Shown here piece after piece: positions 45,366 through 53,046 of a stretch of DNA of 56,356 nucleotides; positions within the stretch are counted from its first letter, which is position 1, and each line of letters starts with the position of its first letter. The DNA comes from an uncultured Bacteroidota bacterium (GTDB lineage Bacteria > Bacteroidota > Bacteroidia > Bacteroidales > F082): contig UQNO01000010.1 of assembly GCA_900542475.1 (NCBI GenBank), positions 1 through 56,356 on the forward strand, given 5' to 3'. Made by a program: the position numbers and the translations under genes. The notes beneath the pieces are model-generated. The model ran no database searches, was not told the DNA's origin, and was given only the letters and a program-made list of their open reading frames with translations.

Positions 45366-45373
45366 TATATTTG
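45366..45373 (+). promoter_or_regulatory. Promoter -7 box of the serine hydrolase gene
   Basis: TATATTTG, 23 bp before the ATG at 45397. Confidence 0.6.
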
Positions 45374-45396
45374 CAGTCGGAATAACAATTGGAAAA

Positions 45397-46713
45397 ATGA
45401 AAAAAGCCTTAAAAATCACCGGAGTGGCACTCCTCGCTGCTGTCATTGTCGGCTGCATCTATCTCAACAGCCTGATGCCTATCATCACTGGCTATTCGGC
45501 TAAAAACCTGGCGTCGGCGGTGTTTGTTTCGGGTCGCGATGCCAATGACGTTGAGGCTCTTGACCTCAACTTCTCGTTCATACGCTTCAACCGCAACGCC
45601 GTTGACTATGATGACAAGACTGTCACCAGCCGCTTTCTGTGGGGCAAATCCACCGCCGTTTATCGTGACGGCTACGGTGTCACTTTGTTGCACGGCGCCG
45701 AGGCCGGCGAGTTGAGACGACAGAAGTTCCCGCTTCCTTACGACACCAGGCCGGCGGAGCCGCTTCCGCTTGGCGACTCCGCTACGAGGGCGAGAATGGA
45801 ACCCATAGCAAAGGCTTTGGTCGATGACCGCGCCTATAACGGACATCCATTTGCTTTTGTCGTCCTCCACAAAGGGGAGCTCGTGGCGGAGCGTTATGAC
45901 AAAGGTGTCAACCGCGACATGAAACTTCTCAGCTGGAGCATGGCGAAGAGTTTCACTAATGCCATCGTGGGCATTATGGTGCGCGACGGCATTCTTGATG
46001 TCTATGCCCCCATGGATGTGCCCGAGTGGCAGAACGACGAGCGTAAAAACATCACACTCAACGACTTGATGCAGATGCAGAGTGGCTTGAAGTGGAACGA
46101 GGATTACGGCGGCCGCTCCGATGTGAACATAATGCTGCACCGCGAACAAGATATGGGGCTCTATGCCATTGACAAACCTCTCGAATACGAGCCAGGTACA
46201 CATTGGTATTATTCCAGCGGAACCACCAACATCGTTATGCGTTATGCGCGTGATAAATTCGCCTCAAGCGATGATTTCGTCAAATACATCCAGACAGAGC
46301 TGTTTGTCCCGTTGGGCATACGCAATGGCGTCTTTGAGCAAGATATAAGCGGCACGCCTCTCGGCTCGTCGTACGTTTACGTCACTGCAACGGAATTTGC
46401 CCGCTTCGGTCAGCTTTATCTTGACGACGGCTGCGTTGACAGCAAGCGTGTTCTCCCTGAAAGATGGATTGAATACACCTCCACGCCGGCATCCGACAGC
46501 AAAGGCGATTACGGCGCGTTCTTCTGGCTCAACCCAAACGATTATTTTCCGGGCGGCCCGAAAGACATGATTTTCTGCCAAGGTCATGACGGACAGAAAA
46601 TCTTCATTATACCGTCGAAAGATGTCGTCATCGTGATTTTGGGCTATTCGCCATCGCCGGAAAACGAAATCAACATCAACGGCTTATTGAAAGATATTAT
46701 TGATAATCTGTAA
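45397..46713 (+). CDS. Serine hydrolase, class C beta-lactamase-like
   Basis: 438 residues. The N-terminus is a signal or membrane anchor whose VIVGC could be a lipobox (Cys20). The catalytic SxxK is SMAK at 181-184, and the YxN-like element is YSSGTTN near residue 270. The third motif is probably HDGQ near residue 395. The family includes penicillin-binding peptidases, esterases and D-amino-acid hydrolases; the long N-terminal region before SxxK fits cell-wall-related members. It is not evidence of beta-lactam resistance. It is a single gene with its own promoter. Confidence 0.88.
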   Translation: MKKALKITGVALLAAVIVGCIYLNSLMPIITGYSAKNLASAVFVSGRDANDVEALDLNFSFIRFNRNAVDYDDKTVTSRFLWGKSTAVYRDGYGVTLLHGAEAGELRRQKFPLPYDTRPAEPLPLGDSATRARMEPIAKALVDDRAYNGHPFAFVVLHKGELVAERYDKGVNRDMKLLSWSMAKSFTNAIVGIMVRDGILDVYAPMDVPEWQNDERKNITLNDLMQMQSGLKWNEDYGGRSDVNIMLHREQDMGLYAIDKPLEYEPGTHWYYSSGTTNIVMRYARDKFASSDDFVKYIQTELFVPLGIRNGVFEQDISGTPLGSSYVYVTATEFARFGQLYLDDGCVDSKRVLPERWIEYTSTPASDSKGDYGAFFWLNPNDYFPGGPKDMIFCQGHDGQKIFIIPSKDVVIVILGYSPSPENEININGLLKDIIDNL

Positions 46714-46957
46714 AAACAGGATTTGCGAATTGCTGTACAATTGTATTGGAAATTTACTATAATTTTTATAAATTTTTATTTTCATAAGTCGTTAAAATAC
46801 AATCATTTATAAAAAATGTAAAAAAATAGTGGAAACTTGTTGGAAAAGTTAAAAAAAATGACTATTTTAGCGGAAAATTATTCAATCATTAGAATCCGGT
46901 TAAAATCGGGGCCGGTTTAAGAGACAGTAATAATTATAAACATTAAAAACAGATGTC

Positions 46958-48421
46958 ATGAAAAAATCTTTCAAAACACTCGGACTTTGCATAGCCGTAT
47001 GCTTTGCAATTAATGCCAATTCTCAATTGGTCAACTGTAATCCGGACGATTACCCGAAACAAACGTCTTCTCACGAGTTTCCCGCTCAATATTGGGTCGA
47101 AGTTGTATCTTCCCAGCCGGAAAGTTATGCGGTTGACGCAAACGGCGATGTGCATATCTATTCCGCCGAAGGTCTTGCATGGCTTGTTTCAACCGTAAAC
47201 GGTCTCAACGGACAGGACCCTGACGATTTCAATGGGAAAAAAGTGACACTTGAAGAGAATGTTGATATGTCTGCAGCCATTTGGACCTCTATAGCACAAG
47301 GGTCAAATTTCGCTCCCGGTTTAAACACGCTGAAATTCTGCGGAACTTTCGATGGCAACGGGTATGAAATCACGAATTTATATCTATATTATCCAACAAT
47401 GGAACAAGTTGACGCTTTCTTCGGATTTCTTTGCGGCGCAACAATCAAAAATGTAACCATTCGTCACGTATATGCTTCTGGAAGAAGCAACCAAGACGGA
47501 CTGTTTTTCGCTCATTCCGATGCTAATACGATAATAGACAGATGTCGTTTTGAGGTCGATGAGGTTTATAAAAGTGATATGAGAGCAGAATATGCCATCT
47601 TTGGCTATAGAAATGAAGGCACGATTACCAACTGCATGACCAAAATAAGAAAAGTTGATTATGAGGGACATCCTGAAACCAACATGGATATGTTTGTATT
47701 CCGTAATGACGGAACCATCCGGAATTGTGCTTCGGTCGCCGACTCTCTGAAGTTTCTTCGTTCATTCGCCGGAATTGCCGGCACCAACTACGGTTTGATT
47801 GAAAACTGCTACTCTTACATCGGGACATTTTTCGGTGAATATGAGATTTGGTGGCCGCCGGCGCCACGTCAAGGCATCTGCATGTACAATTTTGGAACTA
47901 TCACAAATGGCTATTACAACACTGTGGCACCTGAGTCGTGGATATCTAACGCCCCTGCTTATTACAATCAAGGCGCCATTGAGCAAACCTCGCCGTTTGA
48001 CTGGAACGACGGTTGGCAATTGACAGAATCCATCACGGGGACAAATAACTTAATGGAAGCACTCAACAATTGGGTTGACGGACAAGCCGACAGCGACTAT
48101 TTCGCGACATGGTGTGAAGACGATGACTTTGCAGAACACCATCTGCCTAATCTTTGCAATATTATCATAAATGATATTGCAGAGGTTGACAGCAATGATT
48201 CTCAAGTGACCATCTATCCCAACCCGGCAAAAGAGCAGATTATAATAGAAGGCATCTGTCCTGATGAAATCCAAATCTTCAACATCTTCGGCCAGTATGT
48301 CAAAACCAATTATAACACCGACGAAATCTGTGTTTCCGAGTTGTCCAACGGTCTTTATCTTCTCCGCATATCCGACCATAAAGGCAAAACCGTCACAAAA
48401 CGCTTTGTCGTAACCGACTGA
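46958..48421 (+). CDS. Secreted protein with type IX secretion C-terminal sorting domain
   Basis: 487 residues. Signal peptide MKKSFKTLGLCIAVCFAINANSQ. The middle has repeated short beta segments (FCGTFDGNGYEITNLYL, NEGTITNCMT, NDGTIRNCAS, NYGLIENCYS, NFGTITNGYY), giving a GLUG-like or beta-helix pattern. The last 75 residues form a type A T9SS sorting domain: VTIYPNPAKEQIIIEG, IFNIFGQYVKT, LSNGLYLLRISDHKGKTVTKRFVV. It should be exported to the cell surface or medium. The 244 bp upstream are AT-rich with no clear promoter box. Confidence 0.87.
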   Translation: MKKSFKTLGLCIAVCFAINANSQLVNCNPDDYPKQTSSHEFPAQYWVEVVSSQPESYAVDANGDVHIYSAEGLAWLVSTVNGLNGQDPDDFNGKKVTLEENVDMSAAIWTSIAQGSNFAPGLNTLKFCGTFDGNGYEITNLYLYYPTMEQVDAFFGFLCGATIKNVTIRHVYASGRSNQDGLFFAHSDANTIIDRCRFEVDEVYKSDMRAEYAIFGYRNEGTITNCMTKIRKVDYEGHPETNMDMFVFRNDGTIRNCASVADSLKFLRSFAGIAGTNYGLIENCYSYIGTFFGEYEIWWPPAPRQGICMYNFGTITNGYYNTVAPESWISNAPAYYNQGAIEQTSPFDWNDGWQLTESITGTNNLMEALNNWVDGQADSDYFATWCEDDDFAEHHLPNLCNIIINDIAEVDSNDSQVTIYPNPAKEQIIIEGICPDEIQIFNIFGQYVKTNYNTDEICVSELSNGLYLLRISDHKGKTVTKRFVVTD

Positions 48422-48467
48422 TGCAGCCTTCGGCGTCATGCTGACAAGCTCGGGAGGCATCAAAAAA

Positions 48468-48515
48468 ATAGGTGGCCATGGTTATATATAGGAACCCGCC
48501 ACCTATCTTTTTTTT
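48468..48515 (+). terminator. Intrinsic terminator after the T9SS-exported protein gene
   Basis: ATAGGTGGC and GCCACCTAT form a perfect 9-bp stem with a 21-base loop, followed by CTTTTTTTT. Confidence 0.85.
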
Positions 48516-48584
48516 ACCTGTCACCAACTATTTTCGGCAACATTATTATAAAAAACAGAGACATGCTCATGCACGTCCCTCTAA

Positions 48585-48640
48585 AGCCTAACGTCTAACA
48601 TCTAATGTCTAACGTTTAAAATCTAACGTTTAAAATCTTG
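48585..48640. repeat. TCTAACGT-rich low-complexity run
   Basis: Tandem variants of CTAACGTCTAA, TCTAATGTCTAA and TAACGTTTAAAATC just beyond the tRNA-Ala 3' end. Comparable runs lie at 6063-6096 and 51535-51602. Confidence 0.6.
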
Positions 48641-48646
48641 ATTCTG

Positions 48647-48719
48647 TGGAGGATGCCGGACTCGAACCGGCCACCTTTAGATTGCGAACCTAACGCTCTA
48701 CCAGATGAGCTAAACCCCC
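48647..48719 (-). tRNA. tRNA-Ala (CGC)
   Basis: 73-nt cloverleaf without an encoded CCA: acceptor GGGGGTT / ATCCTCC, D stem GCTC/GAGC, anticodon arm TTAGG-TTCGCAA-TCTAA, T arm GCCGG-TTCGAGT-CCGGC. The G3-T70 wobble pair is the alanine identity element and agrees with anticodon CGC (codon GCG). The acceptor carries a T6-T67 mismatch. A promoter box lies at 48737-48744. Confidence 0.85.
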
Positions 48720-48736
48720 ATCGTTTTTTCGCGCTG

Positions 48737-48744
48737 CAAAATTA
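48737..48744 (-). promoter_or_regulatory. Promoter -7 box of the tRNA-Ala gene
   Basis: TAATTTTG on the minus strand, 17 bp before the tRNA 5' end. Confidence 0.65.
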
Positions 48745-48806
48745 CAAAATTTTATAATATCAAATAATTATTTCATAAAAAATATTTATCGGTTGTTAAA
48801 ATGTTG

Positions 48807-48814
48807 TATCTTTG
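48807..48814 (+). promoter_or_regulatory. Promoter -7 box of pdxST
   Basis: TATCTTTG, 198 bp before the pdxS ATG, so the mRNA leader is about 190 nt, far longer than others in the window. Confidence 0.6.
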
Positions 48815-48895
48815 CAAAAAAATTGAAAAAAGGAAATCGAACCTTATATCCCGAGAGGAGTCGGTATATTGCCGCGCGCGACAGACGCCAAAACA

Positions 48896-48973
48896 ATGAA
48901 ACGCCTCGAAGGTGGAATGAGTGATTGTGTGTATGTTGTTGAGTGTCAGAGGCTAAGCACTCATTCCGTGTAA
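48896..48973 (+). other. Structured pdxST leader with a 25-codon reading frame
   Basis: An ATG at 48896 opens 25 codons (MKRLEGGMSDCVYVVECQRL...) to TAA at 48971-48973. Overlapping it, GGAATGAGTG (48914-48923) pairs perfectly with CACTCATTCC (48958-48967) across a 34-base loop. No T run follows. This could be a regulatory leader or a leader peptide; the frame may also be chance. Confidence 0.5.
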
Positions 48974-49012
48974 GATACAAGATTATACAAATAATATTTA
49001 TTAATAAACATT

Positions 49013-49888
49013 ATGACTGAAAATAGACAAACATTGAACCGCAACTTGGCACAGATGCTTAAAGGCGGTGTGATTATGGACGTTACTACACCCGAGCAGG
49101 CTCGCATCGCGGAGGCTGCCGGTGCGTGTGCGGTTATGGCGCTTGAGCGGATTCCGGCTGACATCCGCGCTGCCGGTGGAGTGTCTCGCATGAGCGACCC
49201 CAAGATGATCAAGGGCATTCAGAAGGCGGTTTCCATTCCCGTTATGGCGAAATGCCGTATCGGACATTTCGCCGAGGCTCAGATTCTGCAAGCTATAGAG
49301 ATTGACTATATCGACGAGAGCGAGGTGCTTTCCCCCGCCGACGATATCTATCATATCGACAAGAACAAGTTCGATGTTCCATTCGTATGTGGGGCGCGTA
49401 ATCTTGGCGAGGCTTTGCGCCGTATCGCCGAGGGCGCCACGATGATTCGTACAAAGGGAGAGCCGGGCACAGGCGACGTTGTGCAAGCCGTCCGCCACAT
49501 GCGTATGATGCAGAGCGAGATGCGTCGTCTTACCTCCATGTCGGAAGACGAACTCTACGAGGCGGCCAAACAACTTCAAGTTCCTTACGACCTGGTTAAG
49601 TATGTACACGTGAATGGCAAACTTCCTGTCGTGAACTTCGCCGCCGGTGGTGTCGCCACTCCTGCCGATGCCGCTCTTATGATGCAGCTTGGCGCAGAGG
49701 GCGTGTTCGTGGGCTCCGGTATCTTCAAGAGCGGCAATCCCGAAAAACGCGCCGCGGCAATAGTGCAGGCCGTCACAAACTTCAACGATGCCAAGAAACT
49801 CGCCGAGCTGTCAGAAGACCTTGGAGAGGCTATGGTCGGCATCAATGAACAAGAAATTGAGATTCTTATGGCCGAAAGAGGCAAGTAA
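49013..49888 (+). CDS. pdxS: Pyridoxal 5'-phosphate synthase, synthase subunit PdxS
   Basis: 291 residues. Builds PLP from ribose 5-phosphate, glyceraldehyde 3-phosphate and ammonia supplied by PdxT. Segments: GGVIMDVTTPEQARIAEAAG, catalytic Lys in IPVMAKCRIGH (about K80), EVLSPADDIYHI, FVCGARNLGEAL, the second Lys in IRTKGEPGTGD and AAGGVATPADAALMMQLGA. It lies 3 bp upstream of pdxT. It has a long structured leader. Confidence 0.97.
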   Translation: MTENRQTLNRNLAQMLKGGVIMDVTTPEQARIAEAAGACAVMALERIPADIRAAGGVSRMSDPKMIKGIQKAVSIPVMAKCRIGHFAEAQILQAIEIDYIDESEVLSPADDIYHIDKNKFDVPFVCGARNLGEALRRIAEGATMIRTKGEPGTGDVVQAVRHMRMMQSEMRRLTSMSEDELYEAAKQLQVPYDLVKYVHVNGKLPVVNFAAGGVATPADAALMMQLGAEGVFVGSGIFKSGNPEKRAAAIVQAVTNFNDAKKLAELSEDLGEAMVGINEQEIEILMAERGK

Positions 49889-49891
49889 GTA

Positions 49892-50470
49892 ATGAAAATA
49901 GCAATATTGGCGCTGCAAGGCGCTTTCTTGGAGCACGAGAAGATGCTGGAACGTCTTGGAGTGGAAACTTTCGAGATTCGCCAATTGTCTGACTGGCAAA
50001 AACCTAAAGACGGACTCGTGCTTCCTGGTGGTGAGAGTACTGTGCAACTGAAACTTCTGAAGGACTTGGGTATGTTCGAGTCCGTCAGGAACGATATTCG
50101 TAACGGTCTCCCCGTGTTTGGCACATGTGCCGGACTTATCCTTCTGTCAAAAAAAGAAGAGGGGCGGTCTCTCGACCGCATCTCCACTATGGATATTGAT
50201 GTCTGCCGTAACGCTTATGGTCGTCAACTCGGTAGTTTCTACACGGAGGCAAAGATGAATGGTGTGGGCGAAGATGTCCCGATGACTTTTATCAGAGCAC
50301 CCTATATCAATAAGGTGGAAGGCGATGCGGAGATTCTTGCCGAGGTTGGTGGACATATCGTGGCTGCGAGACAAGGCAAGCAGTTAGTTACGGCGTTCCA
50401 TCCCGAACTCAACGACGATATACGTGTGCATCAGTATTTCATAAATATGATAAAGACACCGCTCGAGTAA
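49892..50470 (+). CDS. pdxT: Pyridoxal 5'-phosphate synthase, glutaminase subunit PdxT
   Basis: 192 residues. Class I glutaminase that releases ammonia for PdxS. LPGGESTVQLKLL and the nucleophile Cys79 in FGTCAGLILL, then TAFHPEL with the catalytic His and Glu. It starts 3 bp after pdxS and ends before a strong shared terminator. Confidence 0.96.
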   Translation: MKIAILALQGAFLEHEKMLERLGVETFEIRQLSDWQKPKDGLVLPGGESTVQLKLLKDLGMFESVRNDIRNGLPVFGTCAGLILLSKKEEGRSLDRISTMDIDVCRNAYGRQLGSFYTEAKMNGVGEDVPMTFIRAPYINKVEGDAEILAEVGGHIVAARQGKQLVTAFHPELNDDIRVHQYFINMIKTPLE

Positions 50471-50514
50471 CCCGGAGTCATTGTCATCGAAAAAAAATGA
50501 TGGCGAGAGGAATG

Positions 50515-50564
50515 AATTCGCCGCTTTGCTTTCGTAGGATTGATGGCAAAGCGGCGAATTTTTG
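50515..50564. terminator. Strong bidirectional terminator between pdxT and sufT
   Basis: A perfect 15-bp stem, AATTCGCCGCTTTGC (50515-50529) with GCAAAGCGGCGAATT (50546-50560), loop of 16, then TTTT. The convergent genes pdxT and sufT both end into it. Confidence 0.85.
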
Positions 50565-50573
50565 TTAGTCGGC

Positions 50574-50924
50574 TTAATACATAAAATCGCCGAGACCAAA
50601 GCCTTCGTCGAGGCCGAGTTCGGCGCGCACCTCTTCGGAAAGGTTTGCCGGACTCCATGCAGGCTCGAAAGTGAGCTCCACATCGCATGATTTGACACCC
50701 ATGATGGCACTGACTTTCTCCTTGACAAAGTTCGGGAGATAGTCGGCGACAGGGCAGTTCGGCGCTGTCACTGTCATGAGAATCGTCACTGCGCCCTCAT
50801 CGTCGATGTCGATTTCATAAATCAAACCCAGCTTGTAAATGTCAACGGGTATCTCCGGGTCGTAAATGCCGCTTAACACAGCAATCACCCGCTCTTTCAA
50901 TTCGTTTTTTTCTATTTCTGTCAT
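50574..50924 (-). CDS. sufT: MIP18/DUF59-family iron-sulfur assembly protein (SufT-like)
   Basis: 116 residues from the Met at 50924 (MTEIEKNELKERVIAV). DUF59 pattern: SGIYDPEIPVDIYKLGLIYEI, VTILMTVTAPNCPVAD with the conserved Cys, and DVELTFEPAWSP. These proteins help mature or deliver Fe-S clusters. The position after sufS and sufE supports that role. An upstream start would translate the 22-bp repeat tract and is rejected. Confidence 0.88.
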   Translation of the reverse strand: MTEIEKNELKERVIAVLSGIYDPEIPVDIYKLGLIYEIDIDDEGAVTILMTVTAPNCPVADYLPNFVKEKVSAIMGVKSCDVELTFEPAWSPANLSEEVRAELGLDEGFGLGDFMY

Positions 50925-50959
50925 ATCCAAAATGTTATTTCGGCTGTTTTCCACTCGTT

Positions 50960-51069
50960 TTCCAATTGTTTCCCATACATCTTCCAACTGTTTCACGCTC
51001 GTCTTCCAACTGTTTCACGCATATCTTCCAACTGTTTCCCATACATTTTCCAACTGTTTCCCACACGTC
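50960..51069. repeat. Minisatellite, five copies of a 22-bp unit
   Basis: TTCCAACTGTTTCCCATACA-type units begin at 50960, 50982, 51004, 51026 and 51048, exactly 22 bp apart, with two or three variants at the right half of the unit. The tract fills the space between sufE and sufT and runs straight into a repeat half-copy. Confidence 0.93.
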
Positions 51070-51095
51070 ATTTCGACCGAAGTGGAGAAATCTCC
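51067..51095 (+). repeat. Half-copy of the dispersed repeat next to sufE
   Basis: GTCATTTCGACCGAAGTGGA continuing to GAAATCTCC, five bases before the sufE stop codon (51101-51103). Confidence 0.85.
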
Positions 51096-51100
51096 GGCAC

Positions 51101-51517
51101 TCAATTATTATTCATAACCTCCGCGTAAAGCATCATCTGTCTCACCATGCTCAACAATCCGTTAGAGCGAGTAGGCGAGAGGTGTTCCTTTAATCCGATT
51201 TCGTCCAGGAAACTCATGTCGGCCGCCAAAATATCAGCCGGAGTTTGTCCCGAAAACACTTTTATCAATAGATTGATGATACCTTTAGTGATGACGGCGT
51301 CGCTGTCGGCAGTAAAGTAAATCTTGCCCTCTTTCAATTCGGCGTGAAGCCAAACTCTTGATTGGCAGCCATTTATGAGATAATTATCGTTTCTGTATTG
51401 AGGCTCGATGACCGGACATTCCTTGCCCATCTCGATGAGCATGGCGTAACGGTCCATCCAGTCGTCGAACATCGAGAACTCCTCGACTATTGAATCTTGT
51501 ATTTCTTTTATTGTCAT
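51101..51517 (-). CDS. sufE: Cysteine desulfuration protein SufE
   Basis: 138 residues. Accepts persulfide sulfur from SufS and passes it to the SufBCD scaffold. INGCQSRVWLHAEL contains the conserved acceptor Cys (about residue 50), and DEIGLKEHLSPTRSNGLLSM is the usual C-terminal helix segment. It lies 81 bp downstream of sufS, with a TCTAA-rich run between them. Confidence 0.94.
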   Translation of the reverse strand: MTIKEIQDSIVEEFSMFDDWMDRYAMLIEMGKECPVIEPQYRNDNYLINGCQSRVWLHAELKEGKIYFTADSDAVITKGIINLLIKVFSGQTPADILAADMSFLDEIGLKEHLSPTRSNGLLSMVRQMMLYAEVMNNN

Positions 51518-51534
51518 GATTTTTAGTTTTTTAG

Positions 51535-51602
51535 ACCTTAGATTTCAGACCATATATTTTAGTTTAGATTTTCTCATTAACGTCTAATGTCTAACATCTC
51601 AT
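51535..51602. repeat. TCTAA-rich low-complexity run between sufS and sufE
   Basis: Degenerate TTAGA and TCTAACAT units fill the sufS-sufE gap and touch the sufS stop. Confidence 0.5.
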
Positions 51603-52864
51603 CTTAACATATTCGCTGCCCTGTCAACTGCTTTTACAAAAATATCAATTTCTTCTTTTGTGTTGTATATTGCGAAAGACGCTCTCACCGTGCCCGGGAT
51701 TCCAAAGAATGTCATCACAGGCTCGGCGCAATGATGACCTGTACGCACCGCCACGCCCATCTTGTCAATGACGGTACCCAAATCGTAAGGATGGACGCCT
51801 TCTATCACGAACGAAATCAGTCCGTTGCGTTCCGGTGCCTGCCCTATGAAACGAAGACCCTCGATGTGTGCAAGCTGCTCGCCGGCATATCTCAAAAGTT
51901 CGCCTTCGTAATCTTCAACAACCTGTCTGTCAATGCTTTGAATAAACTTGACGGCAGTCTCCAAGCCTAAAGCCGCCCCAACATTCGGTGTCCCTGCCTC
52001 GAACTTAAATGGCACTTGGTTGAACGTGGTCTTCTCGAAACTCACGGTATCGACCATCTCGCCGCCGAACTGATATGGAGGCATCTTTTCAAGCCATTCC
52101 ATTTTGCCGTAGAGGCCGCCTATGCCCATAGGAGCATACATCTTATGTCCTGAAAAAACGTAGAAATCGCAGTCAATATCTTGAACGTCAATAACTTGGT
52201 GTGCCATCGACTGTGCTCCGTCAATAATCACCGGTATGTCGTAATTATGAGCCATCGCAGTCATCTCCTTGACAGGATTGACCGTACCTAAAGTATTGGA
52301 AATGTGTGCAATAGAAACGATTTTCGGTTTCTGCCGGAGTAATTCCTCATAATGATTCAAATCCAGAACGCCGTTCTCGTCCATTTTAATCACAAGCAGG
52401 TTGTTGTCGAAGATTTCTCCACTCCGCTTCGCTCCGGTCGAAATGACGGACTTGCGGAACAGAATCTGCTGCCATGGTACCAGGTTTGAATGATGCTCCA
52501 TGGCGCTAATCACCACTTTATCTTCTTGATTCACAAGAAGTTGTCCAAGGGAGGTCGCCAGCAGATTAAGCGATTCCGTAGTGCCTCTTGTAAACACAAT
52601 CTCCTGTGGTTGTTTGGCGTTGATGAAGAGCGCCACTGTCTTGCGCGCGTTTTCGTAAGCCTCTGTCGCCATCTGGCTGAGATAATGCACCCCTCGGTGT
52701 ATGTTGCAGTTCTCACGCAGATAATAATCGCGCTCGCGTTCAATCACGCAAAGCGGTTTTTGAGTGGTCGCGGCGTTGTCGAAATATACAAGAGGCTTTC
52801 CGTAAACCTGTTGGTTCAGCACCGGGAACTGCCTCCGAATCTCGTTTATGTCGAAGTTATTCAA
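51599..52864 (-). CDS. sufS: Cysteine desulfurase SufS
   Basis: 421 residues. PLP enzyme that takes sulfur from cysteine for Fe-S clusters. N-terminal FPVLNQQVYGKPLVYFDNAATTQKP, PLP-binding Lys in FSGHKMYAPMGIGG, and the active-site loop RTGHHCAEPVM with the catalytic Cys. About 12 residues at 140-151 (VISTGAKRSGEI) are a translated repeat half-copy, a lineage-specific insert before NNLLVIKMDENG. The protein is slightly longer than usual for SufS (about 405-410). It has its own promoter box at 52884-52891, so sufS-sufE-sufT form a separate unit. Confidence 0.95.
   Translation of the reverse strand: MNNFDINEIRRQFPVLNQQVYGKPLVYFDNAATTQKPLCVIERERDYYLRENCNIHRGVHYLSQMATEAYENARKTVALFINAKQPQEIVFTRGTTESLNLLATSLGQLLVNQEDKVVISAMEHHSNLVPWQQILFRKSVISTGAKRSGEIFDNNLLVIKMDENGVLDLNHYEELLRQKPKIVSIAHISNTLGTVNPVKEMTAMAHNYDIPVIIDGAQSMAHQVIDVQDIDCDFYVFSGHKMYAPMGIGGLYGKMEWLEKMPPYQFGGEMVDTVSFEKTTFNQVPFKFEAGTPNVGAALGLETAVKFIQSIDRQVVEDYEGELLRYAGEQLAHIEGLRFIGQAPERNGLISFVIEGVHPYDLGTVIDKMGVAVRTGHHCAEPVMTFFGIPGTVRASFAIYNTKEEIDIFVKAVDRAANMLR
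52411..52447 (-). repeat. Repeat half-copy inserted in frame in sufS
   Basis: On the minus strand GTCATTTCGACCGGAGCGAA continues to GGAGAAATCT. It matches the half-copies at 7698 and 51067 almost base for base and is translated as residues about 140-151 of SufS without breaking the frame. Confidence 0.88.
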
Positions 52865-52883
52865 AATCGAAAAATTTAGTTTG

Positions 52884-52891
52884 CAAAAATA
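52884..52891 (-). promoter_or_regulatory. Promoter -7 box of sufS
   Basis: TATTTTTG on the minus strand, 19 bp before the ATG. Confidence 0.6.
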
Positions 52892-53046
52892 GTTAATGTT
52901 TTTATATCATAATGCATACAATCTTGTTTTTCCATCTTGCCCGGGGAGGCATTTCCTCGTTTAGCAAAGCATAAAAACATCTATTGTGATTCCAATGTGC
53001 TAAATGATACATTTCATGCCGCGATTGTTCTTTTTGATTATTGTTT

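Noticed and set aside
45397..46713. Beta-lactam resistance gene
   Set aside because: SMAK and YSSG motifs show only membership of the broad class C/serine hydrolase superfamily; the long N-terminal region differs from true AmpC enzymes.
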